Position numbers and translations under genes: made by a program. Shown piece after piece: positions 48,351 through 60,900 of a DNA stretch of 64,000 bases (positions within the stretch are counted from its first letter, which is position 1; each line of letters starts with the position of its first letter). The DNA comes from Mytilus trossulus (Eukaryota; Mollusca; Bivalvia; Mytilida; Mytilidae). The DNA lies in NCBI RefSeq assembly GCF_036588685.1, contig NC_086379.1, positions 15,423,862 to 15,487,861 of the forward strand, written 5' to 3'. Below the pieces are notes generated by a model that was not told the origin of the DNA, searched no databases, and saw nothing but the letters and a program-made list of their open reading frames with translations.

Positions 48351-49018
48351 CCTTGACTTTTCACAGGGCTTTGATTCTAACCTTTTACTGAGCATTATTT
48401 CACAATGTAACACTTTATTTTTCAATAATTCAATAAAAAAATCTATTCACTTTATTGTAACAAAAGTCAAAATTCTAACAACTTTTTATGAATGTAATAA
48501 ATAAAGTCAGAACACAGAACATAATAGTAAGAACTAAATTTCTTAAGAAACATTATTTGATTTGGGCCATCCCTCCTCAGATATAAGTGACGGCTATGCT
48601 AACAGAAATCAGTACATTTTTAAAGGGGCATTAGCTGCAAAATTCATGTTCACCCATTTTGACTAAAATTTCTCATGTTTGATTTATAACATACTAAAAC
48701 GTATATTCAAATAAACCTATGTCCAAAAGAAACAATAAATGATACATAGACTCATTATAATGTATCAGCATTTTGTGCTATTTAAACTTGAATCCATCTA
48801 ATTATTCATGGAGATGATCTTTAAAGATTGCCCAGGGTAGTATAATAAGATATAAATAAACAGGAAGCACATGCTATTGGATAAAGATGATTTTTCTTGG
48901 TCTGTTTGATTTCAATTTATAGATTAAAAATGCATGTGTATTAGTGTTTTAACAAAATCACAATGACTTTTGAGGCTGGATCAGTGAATGAAATGGCTAT
49001 TCCTGATATGGGTGAATA

Positions 49019-49412
49019 ATAGACCACTTTCGAGTTCATCCGTCACCGGAAAAAACTCGTCAATTATATGCGCCTTAATCACCGTCATTTGTGCGTTTAG
49101 GGGCGTCGTCACTTCCTTCCAATGTTGAGCGAGTGGTTGGAAAATTATAATTCTATATTGTACGAATTATTCGGCAAATTGAATTCTCAAAATTGACAAT
49201 CAACACTGATGTCATTAGGGAATTGTCAGTTAGTACCTACAGAGCAACCATTATTTCTAGTTTATCCTGCACAAAGACGATCACTAAGACGCTTGATGAA
49301 CGTAAATAGTGCAGGGATACAGGCGAGCCCCTCAATCTGGTAAATGACGTCACAAAGGCGTGCATAATTGATGAGTTTTTGCCGGTGACGGATGAACTCG
49401 AAAGTGGTCTAT
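49019..49412. mobile_element. 394-bp inverted-repeat element
   Basis: The ends ATAGACCACTTTCGAGTTCA tccgtcaccgg and its reverse complement are perfect over about 31 bp, and diverged pairing (ctcgtcaattat, ggcgtcgtcac) continues inward. The target duplication is ambiguous because the ends are palindromic (AT). Confidence 0.85.
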
Positions 49413-49623
49413 TGACTTGCAAGCAAATAATAAATTAGCATATTTTCACAAAATTGAACCAGACTGATTTCTGAAACAGCAAATATCATTTTTGTATTTC
49501 CCTTTTAAAGATTTTTGAAGCAATAAAATTGTTGCTAATGCCCCTCTTACAATAAGAAATTATAAAACTATGTAATACTGTAGAAAATTCCATATCTATT
49601 GCACATTTTAAGATCTGAGGAAA

Positions 49624-49653
49624 TATAAACACTCACTCACTCACTCACTCACT
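49624..49653 (+). repeat. (ACTC)n microsatellite
   Basis: A short tetranucleotide run of actc repeated about six times. Confidence 0.9.
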
Positions 49654-49774
49654 GTTGCTCCAAAATTTAGAAATATTTTTATAAATCTATCTTAAATGCT
49701 CGACTGGTCTTTAACATATATCTTTATTTCCCTCCAAAAAAAACCCAAATGACATCAGAATAAGTCTGAACCAG

Positions 49775-50560
49775 GTGCTCTGCAGGGTGCAGCTTTATAC
49801 GACCCCAGTGGTCGAACCCTGAACAGTTGGGGCAAGTTTGGTCACATTATTCAAGCTTGATACTGTCTGAATTTGAATTGTGATCAATTTTTTTTACATG
49901 GGTTTTTGTCACAAATTCAATGTGATCAAAGATCTAAAAAATCTATTGCACAAATCTGTGCAATTGGAGATTTCTTCTTGAAACTTTTCAAAATTTGAAA
50001 TTTTGAAAAAAAGGGAATCCCTTAAAAAAATGGTAAACAAAAATCACCCTCCCCCAACTTTTTGAAACCCCCCTTGGAGCAATAGACCTTGAACTCAATC
50101 CCATGCTTTCTTTTGTAGTATTGAACCTTGTAGTACAATTCAGAGAGATCCATACACTTAAACATAAGTTATTGTCATGATTGCTTGGAAACTAGAAACT
50201 TTTTGGCCCTTTTTAGGCCCCTAATTCCTACATATTTTGGTCAATTAACCCAAAACTTAATCACAGCCTTCCCTTTGTTATATGGTACATTGTGGTACAA
50301 TTTCAGAGAGATCCATACAATAACACACAAGTTATTGTCTGGAAACTAGAAAAATGCTTGTTTTGGCCCCTTTTTGGCCCTTAATTCCTAAACTTTGGCC
50401 CCATATCCCAGAAAATAAATCCAAACCTTCTACTTGTGGTTTTAAACATAGCGGTATAATTTCAGAGCAATTGAAATACTTGTACACATGTTATTATCCT
50501 GAAACAAGAAAAATGCTTGTTTTGGGCCCATAATTCCTTAACGGTTACATTAAGCTTCAC
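49775..50560 (+). repeat. Dispersed repeat with ~165-bp internal tandem units
   Basis: Starts gtgctctgcagggtgcagct and ttatacgaccccagtggtcg. Three diverged units of attcagagagatccatac, aagttattgtc and ttttggcccctttttggccc follow. Confidence 0.7.
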
Positions 50561-51320
50561 ACCAAGATAATGGATTATTTTATAATGTTTAACTTAATAA
50601 TAATCAATATGTACTATAAACATGTAATGATAGCTATTGTGGTTGGTTCATAATCATTTGGGGTAAGTTAAAAGTAATATTAGATTGATAGATAATGAGG
50701 AGATTTTTGAAAAGCATATATTGCAATGAAACAAAACAACATATGACAGACAATCTAAAGGAATTATACTGAAACCATGATTTTAATAACATGATATGCA
50801 AATAAACTGTCCAACATGAAAGACTATATTTTTAAAAAGATTATGATCTGATATTATCACATATCAACAAAATTGAATAAAATGTTGTGTAAAATAATAT
50901 TCTACAGAGTAAAACAAAAATAATACATATACACTGGAATGCATACCACATGATTGGGTTTTTAACTCGACTACAAAATTAATCTTTGAAGAAGAAAGAG
51001 TAGTGAACATATTCTTTTAGCATTATACAAAAGAGTATTACAAAAAGTATGATTATGCTGACATAAAATAGTGATGGACAGACAGACAAATTGACAACTA
51101 GCTATAGAGAGCGTTCACATATTTTAAGTGGAGCCCAGATCAGGGCATAAAACGTAATCTGAACCACTGCAATGAGATGTATTAGTCTGGTAGTAAATTA
51201 CTCTAAAGTTGAAATATCTTCGTTTTTAAGTACTGAGTTTTAGTATCTTTAAAAGATGGGTTGAATAATATAAATTGGAATATCTATTTGTCTCCCTTTA
51301 ATCATCCTATTTGTCTCCCT
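50561..51320. other. Presumed 3' flank of choline transporter; nothing distinctive
   Basis: AT-rich sequence. No single polyadenylation signal on the - strand stands out. The last coding bases overlap a short direct duplication, tatttgtctccctttaatc, at about 51286-51327. Confidence 0.4.
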
Positions 51321-51953
51321 TTAATCCTCATCTGCTTGTTCAGTTTTAGGATGTAATAGAGATCTTTCATCAGCAGATAATGTTCCATTTACTCTATGTA
51401 AATCCTCTCTCGAGATCTTAAGTGCTGGATTTATTTGTCCACGACTTTCTATCGTTGGTGTAATGGCTGTTAATTCTGAAGGTCCTTTATTGGCTAATGA
51501 TAATGTTTCTTCTGGAGTATTTACAATACACATAAATACATCAAAGCGACGATGTATCATTCCACTCTCAAATAAATATTTAAGAGGATATGATACTGCT
51601 ATAATAGACACAAAAGACATGATCATACTTAAAGTTTTGAAGGGAAATAACTGCATTTTTTCCGCTTCATCGTACCAAGGGTATTTTATTATTGGAGAAA
51701 TATTCATACTTTCTTCACCTCCAGCAATCCGGAAAAATAATCCTAAGATAAATCCAGCAAGTGATCCATAGGTGTTAGTTCCCTTCAGATATACCACTGA
51801 TACTAGCTGTGGAAACAATATAACATAGACTAAGTCTGAACACAGGAACCATAGGTCGTAGATAGAATCTACCTCGATTGCCATAGCGGTGGCCAAAGCA
51901 CCAACACCAAATATTCCAAATCTCATTACCCATATTATCTCTCTCTCTGATGC
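51321..51953 (-). CDS. SLC5A7: Choline transporter terminal exon with stop
   Basis: The acceptor is ttttttag. The 210 residues begin [11 protein letters not shown] and include [13 protein letters not shown]-type membrane segments (here [13 protein letters not shown]), [16 protein letters not shown] and [13 protein letters not shown] cytoplasmic tail of about 70 residues follows. The tail carries DERSLL, which fits the acidic dileucine pattern. Human CHT1 uses a dileucine-like endocytosis signal in its tail, so a similar role is inferred. The stop TAA is at 51323-51321. Confidence 0.94.
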   Translation of the reverse strand, partial: ASEREIIWVMRFGIFGVGALATAMAIEVDSIYDLWFLCSDLVYVILFPQLVSVVYLKGTNTYGSLAGFILGLFFRIAGGEESMNISPIIKYPWYDEAEKMQLFPFKTLSMIMSFVSIIAVSYPLKYLFESGMIHRRFDVFMCIVNTPEETLSLANKGPSELTAITPTIESRGQINPALKISREDLHRVNGTLSADERSLLHPKTEQADED

Positions 51954-54900
51954 CTAAAAAAGAAGAAGATTCAGTGAAATAAGAAATTGATAAAGAGCTA
52001 CATATTAAAGCCAGGTATATCTCATTTATGTCAAGCCATTGTAAACACACAACAAATGTTAAATTTTCTTTTTCTATAGCTAGTTCATTTGAGTTGAAAA
52101 CTACTCTTCTCTAATTTTTTACTATTTTCACATTTCCTGACTGGTGTGAGAAAAATAGTTCTCTGCAAATGATTAGTCGAAACTTAATTTTGATGTATAA
52201 ATGTTTTGTTTTCTTTTGAAATTTCCTATTGTGACGCCATGAAAAAAGGCGGCAATGCCTGATGACATCGCATATAAAGAACACAAGTTTCTGAAAATCT
52301 TTGAAAAAGAAGGATAAAAATCTTTAGAGAAACAGATTTCCACACTATAACTTGTGTATTACGATATTTCTCCACTCTCGACAGTTAGATTTTAGTTATT
52401 CAAAGAGCTCGAATAATAAAACTTAACTGTCTTGAGTGAAAAATATAGTAATACACTTGTTGCAGTGTAGGAATCTATATTTAAAATATTGCTTATATCA
52501 GTAAATATTAAAAGAACAGAGTTAAATGTCACCTGCATTACACATAATTATCTGTCCAAGGAGAATAACAATTTTTTTGCTCTTTAATTATTTTTTATTA
52601 TAAATATCTTAGAGACATGAATGCTTTTAGAGCATAGGTAATGAGACTTCTGATACAATTCATATTTCCAAGGGGCATAACTCTTAAATTTTATCTGCAC
52701 TGATTTTGAAAATGGCAAAATCTGGCAAAAATTGTACACTTAAGAGTCTTTATGATGATGAAAGATTTTAACAGCCTTGACTGCCTATACTACCCTCGCA
52801 CGGTCAGTACAATGCAATGTTCCATATAACTGAAATTTTCAAGGGCATAACTCTTCTAAAAATAATTGATTCACACTAATTGTTTAACATGTCAGAGTCA
52901 TTGCTGACATAAACCATTAATATTTCTAAAAAGACTAGATGGATAAACAACCAATTTGTCTATGTTGTCTGCATCATGCCACACAAGGGATTCTAAAAAC
53001 CTTGTGAAATACATTTTTTTAGAGAGACACATCAAAATTCATTTGACCAAAAAATTCATCATTCATTTTCAAATGCCAGTACAGAAATTTAAAAAAACAA
53101 CAATTGGAAATGTTTGATTTACTGGTTAATTATCATTTTTTCTCTTCTCAAATGACTTTTACCATCTATTAGGACAAAGGTGAACTTAAAGATAATTGTG
53201 ATCATCTCAAAGAGATTGATTTTCCCCCTCTGAGCGGGTATGGTTAAAGTGAGAAAAGTATTGTAGTTGAGATGACAAATGATAATCTGTATCGCTATTT
53301 TACCTATGACGGTTGAAGATGTTTTTATTTCATTGACAACAGCCACATGCTCCCTTATAATTAGTTTCTAGCGATGACTTTTCATATCACACTACTGTGC
53401 TGAGAAAGGAAATTATCAATTAGTAAGATCAAAGGAAAGTTTCGTAAAATAGTGAATTTAATATCTTACCTTTTGTCTGAACACACACTTGTAAATGTTC
53501 CTGGCAAACATGGCACTAGCAGACAGAATGGAAGAATCAGCAGAGGACATAACTGCAGCAGACACAGCTCCCAAACCAAAGAATGATACCCACACTGGAC
53601 ACAGGTATTGTAATACTAATGGTAGAATTAATTTAACCTCATCGTCCTTAAACACTGGACTGTGTCCTTCAACCTGTACATAATCTGTCATATTCCAGTC
53701 TACAATGTAAACATAACAGAGGTCAATTAAAACTTTAACAATGTCAAGGGATTTTTTTTCTTCAACAGGCACAATTTTATTAACAAGCAAAATTTGACAA
53801 AACCAATAGATGCTCTTTGAAAAGGAAGCCCCTTGCTCAAAAGATGCAATGATCAATTATTATCTGCATTATAGTCTTTATAGTAATGTTTTTGTTAATT
53901 AGCACCAAGTTAAAACCATAGTACGGTAATAAAAACTCATGCAAAAACCAACATTTCACAATTTTTCGGTGATTCCACACTGCAACTCTAATTGCAGCAA
54001 CAACAATAATTGAATATTACTTGTTTTTACTGTAGACATTCATGGTGCTAAGATATATTATTTCTCCATTACTTCCCAAGTAACTGAAAGTCTTTTAATC
54101 ACAAACAAACAAACATACTAAATTTTTATTTTCCTGTTTTTGAACAGTTTTTCAGGCTTTTAACAAGCTCAGCAATTTCCAATAAACATGATAAATCACC
54201 TGTATTTGTTGCTATAGCACCAATCAAAACTGCTGGTAACGCCATGACGATACATCCTACAGCAGCAACAAAGGATAGAATCTGGGCATTGGCAGCAGTC
54301 TTTGCTGATAAAACTCTCTGGAAATATACCTGTTAAAACACAGATGATCATGTTATATGCAAAAGTTAAATAAAGGAAATTATCATAAATCTTTACATTT
54401 ATCAATAGACCATAAAAAATAAGGTTACGGTCAGATGAATTCGCCGTTTCAGAATCTAATGCATCCTGGGTAATATTTTCAAAAGCGTACACCAAAGCGT
54501 TTTGATTGGTTTACAACGTTACAAACAATGGAAATTCAACCAATGATGTAACGTTATTTTCACTTTGGGGTACGAACAATGAAATTACCCATGATGCTTT
54601 AGATTCTGAAACGGCCAATTCTGACGGACAGATATGCAAACCCTGAATGATGAAGAACAGAAATGAAGGTGCTGTCCCTTAGGTTTTATGCTCTGCATGT
54701 CCTGGTTTTGTGTCATAGATGGATACCCCACATCATTTCTTTTTCTCTATATAAAATAGGCTAAATATAATGTACTTATTACTTAAACTGTCTGTTTCAT
54801 GAGTTGAAAAGGAATATAAAATAAAAATGAGGTCATGGTTAGATGAAGTGTGTCAGAAGGAAATGTACATGTAACATTACAATCATTCTTCAGATCAAAT

Positions 54901-57900
54901 GTAATAACTCAGAAAATAGATTAATCATGTAAAAAACAACATTGACCAATGAACTGAAAGACTATAAGGTAAAGTTCAGATAAAAACTATCAGAAAACTA
55001 TTTCCATACAAATAAAAATGCTTATTATATCTGATTAAATCATCTAAAGTTTCTTTTGATTATTCAAATGTGAGATGAGTCTCACCTCAAAGCAACGAGT
55101 TTTGCAAAAACATACAGACTTCAAATATTTTATTCAAACCATTTTTTTTAATATAGGGCTCAACATGCTTTTCTATAATATTTTCTGTAACTGTAAGGTC
55201 ACTCAATATAGAAGATATTGCTCTAACAAATATTTCGACCAATCTGGTAAATTATACGTTTAACTCTTTCCTCCATAATGACACCTTTTGACACTACTCC
55301 ATAATGACGCCTATGTAGTACCTCAGTTGAAACGCTTTGACCTCAAAATGTCTACATCAGACTTACAAAACTTGTATCCAATATTTGATGAAATAATCAT
55401 TTTTCCAATGCATTGATACTTTAAACCTGATGATTTTTTTTAATGAAAAAATCCTATGCGAATCAAGTGTGCAAAAAAAAATGTCCATGGAAGAAAGGGT
55501 TAATACATCAATCTACATTACAAGTTACTATACCTGCCAAGGTATACCACCAAATATCAACAACAAATAACTGTCTATATAGCTGCCAGTGTACTTTGGA
55601 TCCAAGTCTTTCACCCACTTTGTTGTTGCATTAAAACCAATGTTAGTGGTAGCTTCGTTTGCCATAGCAAATGGAATTGTTAACCACTGAAAAAAAACAA
55701 AAAAAAACTTTCACCATGTTCATTATAAACAGAAAAGTTTTTTCTTTGGTACATTTAGTGAGCGCCTCGGATTGGACCCGGAAATGGTTGGCAACAACCG
55801 TACCGGTGTGCCGAAAAGACGTATTGGTGATAAAGCTATAAGGTGATATGTTTGCATATAGAGAGGACATTTTCTTTCTTTCTATGTATTGATTTATCAT
55901 AAATTATCACTTACAGCTTGACCTTTAAAAAAAAAATAAAAATATGTGGCTTAATTAGACAGAAACACCAAAATACTTACAGATCTAAAACTCATCAATA
56001 AACAGCCACAAAGCATCATAATTTCAAATAAGGCTTGGAGCAAATTTGAGCATAATGAGACCTTGACCTTTGACTAAGTATCAATAGATGACTTTCACCC
56101 CAAAGGATATAAACATAAGTTCGAAAGATATTGTCCAGACATAAAGCCTTTCCAAAATTTCAAAAGCAAAAATTATTTATAGATACTTTGACCTTGCCCA
56201 TTGACCTACTGAGATTATTTTCCGTTAGCTGTTATCAAATGTGGTTTTATATAGACATATACTCAAAAGATATCAACTGAAAACCAAAATGTTCCTTCAA
56301 AATTCATTTTATCAATGGCTATGACTCTTACATTTGACTTAGTGGCATCAATCAAACTCAATAGTGTTGTTTTTCATCCCATGAGGTGTTATTAAAAGAT
56401 GTAATTAATGGTGACAATATTGTAGATTTCGTCTAGAAACTTAATTGGTGATGTCTGGACAGCTTTCATATTGGATTCATTTATTTTCTTAGTAACCAAT
56501 TTTCATGGATTGAGGAAAACATACATATTTGTGGATATTAAATTTCATGGTTTTGGCAATGTCTGCAAACATACCTTTAGAACATTTGTAATTTGTTGAA
56601 TATTGAAATGTGTGGTTCTTCACCCACAAAAATTATAATCCAAGGCATATTAGTGAATTCAGTGTTATAATCCGAGTTTGCTAACTTGTAACTTATCCGA
56701 GGTGTTATGCATTGGCTCATTGTACAGTCCTTTAAATATAATATACTTACAAGTCCAATAAATATACAGAAAAGTTGGACGACATCTGTATAGGCCACAG
56801 AGTAAAGGCCTCCAAACAAGGTATAAAATATAGCTATACATGATGAGATCACAATGGAGGATTTGGTGTCCAGATCTATGATCACAGATAATGTGGCTCC
56901 TAAAAAAACAAAACAAATTAAAGTATACATTTCAGGGCCTTTTATAGTAGACTGTACAGTATGGGCTTTGCTATTGTTGGAGGCCGTACAGTGACCAATA
57001 GCTGTTAATTTCTGTGTCATTTTTGTCTAGCTTGGAGAGTTGTCTCATTGGCAATCATACCACATCTTCTTCTTATACATTTATTATTTTTTATAATGTT
57101 CTTTCTTATAAACTGAAAATGCTAATTGAAAGTTATACTTGAAATAGTGAAAAAGAAGTCTCTAGAATGGAAAAGGACATATCATTTTAAAGAGTTTCAC
57201 CTTATGAGTTGATAAATCTCATTTTGTGTAATTTACCAAAGCTTTTCTTTTCAATTTTGACAGCCTATAAAAAATGCTAATTGAAAGTTATACTTGAAAT
57301 AGTGAAAAAGAAGTCTCTAGAATGGAAAAGGACATATCATTTCAAAGAGTTTCACCTTAAGGGCATACGATACAGTTACAGGGAAGGTAATGACGTTGCT
57401 AACGTAATTTGTTATTTTCGCGACGTCAAACTGTGACATATCGGGAAAAGATGCATTTTTCGACTGATTTTTATCATTCAAACTGATTTAATTTGAAAAC
57501 GAGTTCATGGACCCCTATTTTTCAAAACGGCATTTTGTTTCATTTTGCAGGGAGATTATGTGACCCAAATTTTATGAAACTGTAAATAGAGGATTTTTTT
57601 TAATTTTGATAAACATGGAGTAAAAAATGACAGTTTTTTCCTCAATTCATGAACATTTGATAAATATGAGTTATTACTGAATCAAAAATTGCAGTTTTTA
57701 GAATATTTATAAAATACAGAAATTATCGATTATTTAACAAAAAACAATTTGTGTTTATCTTCTATAACAAAAAAGTTATGTCTTTCTTTAGAAAAAGAAA
57801 TTATGGCCACAAATCTGAATTTTGAGCAAATATACAAAATTTCGACCTCATTTTACTCAAAAAGTAGCACATGAAGGTACATTTTTTATTACATATTTGA

Positions 57901-60900
57901 CTTAATCAGGTAAAAAATAGCCTACATGCAAATTTTCATGAACTTGTAAATACAGGATCAAAACTGTATCGTATGCCCTTAAGAGTTGATAAATCTCATT
58001 TTGTGTAATTTACCAAAGCTTTTCTTTTCAATTTTGACAGCCTATAAAAAATGCTAATTGAAAGTTATACTTGAAATAGTGAAAAAGAAGTCTCTAGAAT
58101 GGAAAAGGACATATCATTTTAAAGAGTTTCACCTTAAGAGTTGATAAATCTCATTTTGTGTAATTTACCAAAGCTTTTCTTTTCAATTTTGACAGCCTAT
58201 ATTTGGGAATATTCAGAATATAATTTTTCTTCTAAAGTCTAAACATTAAATCTTGAGAAGAACCTTACAAAAATTTAAACTTACAAATTGAAAACTACCC
58301 TTGTCTTTACTACTTTTAAAACTTAGGGCTATTCCAGAAAAAAATGTATGGGGGGGGGGGGGGGGGGGGGGGGGGGTGATGGCATTTTTTTCTGGAATAG
58401 CCCTTAGGAAAAAACTTTTTGAAAGATTATGCATTAAGTTTTTGCATGACTGATACAACACATGGTTTATATAATAACTGCCTTTTGAAAAGAAAACCTT
58501 CAAAAGAAATTTCCCCCATTAAGTACAGAAAATTTCATTGACATCTATTTGATAAACAATCATAAAAACTTAATCTGTTGAGGCCACAATTAAAAATATT
58601 TTGGTTTGCCCAAACCCTACCCAAAGGTTGAGACAGTGAGTAGGTAGCTAGGTATTTTATTTATATTTTTTCAAGAAGAGAAATTGCAGTATCGGATGTT
58701 TATTAGTCTTCATGCCCATCTGATTAAAAAAAAACTTCTTCAAATCAGGACAATAAAAGAATTTGAGTAGGCAGCTTTTTTCTGGGTAGGTAGCGTTTGG
58801 GCAAACAAACAAACAAACCTATTCTTTTTTTATGGCCTAAAGGCTAAGTACAGCAGCTGGCAAAGTGTATAACAAAATGACTATACCAACCTAATGCTCC
58901 TAATATAGCAGCAGACCAGAAGACCTCTCCTAACAATGCTGGCAGGTACAATAATCCTCCCATCCTCTCACCATACTTTTGTTGGAATGGATCTAACATG
59001 GTTACATATCCTTCATTTCTCATTTTTTTGGCAAAGAATAAACCACCTGTTAGAAAGTTGTTGAAAAGAACAATTGGATCATTAATATAGAATAGTTTTA
59101 GAAGGTAGTTCAACAAGAATTTACAAACCTATAATGAAAGACAAAAGAAAAGTTGTTTCAATATTTTTTAACTGGTAGATCTTATTACAAATATTGGTTT
59201 TAATGTACACTATTTGTGAGTAATAATTAACAATACCTGTCAGACTACCAAGAATTAAACTCAAAGGCAACTAAAAAAGGTTGATATACAAATTAAGTGA
59301 TAACTCTCAAACAGTGATATCATAATCAATCAATGAAAAGAGGATTCGTTTGTGGTTATGACATAGGAACATATTCATGGTCTTCTGTGACACAGATACT
59401 GTGGATTCTTTTATATTCGTGTGTACAAATTTTCGTGGTTTGAGGTAAACTTGCAATTTCTTTGATATTTGCTAATCAGATTTCAAGGTTTTGCCAAAGT
59501 CTGCTTATATATTCAAATATAGAAAATTTGTATTTTGTTGAACTTTTGAATTTGTGGTTTACTTGTGCCCACGAAATCCCCAAACTGTATACCCAACAAA
59601 TAATAATGAATCCACAGTAGTCAAAATGATAATAAATCAAAGCGCTGTAAGCACTGAAGGCAGTTAACCATGTATGTCATTTAATCTTTTTGAAATGAAA
59701 AATAGAAATGAATATGGTTTAGGCGTTGGTATGTAAATCTTTTTTCAAGTTTTCAAAACACACGCAAGAGGGTGTGGGGTGACCCTAGGGACTACCCCTA
59801 TTTACATTTTGATTTTTTATATTGTCCCATACATGAATATATATGGTTTATGAGTTCGGGATCTCGACTGTTATCAAGTTTTCAAACAGGAGGGGTGGGG
59901 GACCCTAGTGACTTTTCCTATATTTCATTTGATTTGTTATATTGTCCAATACATGAATATATATGGTTGAGGGGTGGGGATCTCATCTGTTTCTAAGTAT
60001 CAAACAGGAGTTGGTAGGTTGACCCTAAGGACTCTCCCTATATTTCATTTGATTAGTTCTCATACATGCATATATATGGTTTAATTTAAAGGTGGGGATT
60101 TCGACTGTTTCCGATTTTATATAAATCAGATGACTGCAGGGACTCCCCCTATATTTCATTTAATTTAGAATTGGGAATCCCAACTGTTTCAAAGTTCTTA
60201 AACATGAGGGGTAGGGTGACCACAGGGACTTCCCCTATATTTCATTTGATATGTTATATAGTCTTATACATGTAGTATATATGGTTAAGGGGTGATGATC
60301 TCGAATTTTTCCAAGTTCTCACTCATGAAGGTGTACAGTGACCATAGGGACCCCCTTATAATTTATTTGATTTGTAATATTGTCCCATACATAAATATAT
60401 ATTGTTTAAGATTGTGGATCTGGACCGTTATAAATTCGAAAACAGAAAGGGGTAGAGTGGCCCCACGAACTTCACCTATATTTCATATGATTCACGGTTA
60501 TATTGTCCCATACATGAATATATATATTGTTTTGGGGTGGGGATCTTGACCATTACCAAGTTTTGGTCATTTTGGTTTCTTGTAGATAGTTGTCTCATTG
60601 CCAATCATCTTTTTTTTTTATATATAAGAAACCTGGGAACAGTGTATATCTATAAAGTCAATATATATGTTCCTGAAGAAACTTCCAGCTATTTTAACTG
60701 ACCTATCAAAATTGAGAAGAAAAAAATAATTTATGCAGCAATATGTTTACCTTGAATAGCATTTAACATGCATTACCAACATTTATCACTGATAAAAAAA
60801 AATTATACTGTTACCAGGAACATATATATTGTTAGATAAACTGTTCCCAGCTGTCACATGTCAATGCTTGTATTGGATTTTGACATTAAAATTGGTGTAC

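Noticed and set aside
54196-54495. 99-residue - strand open frame overlapping a choline transporter exon
   Set aside because: It is in the wrong frame relative to the exon; the correct frame gives the YFQRVL segment with matching splice phases.
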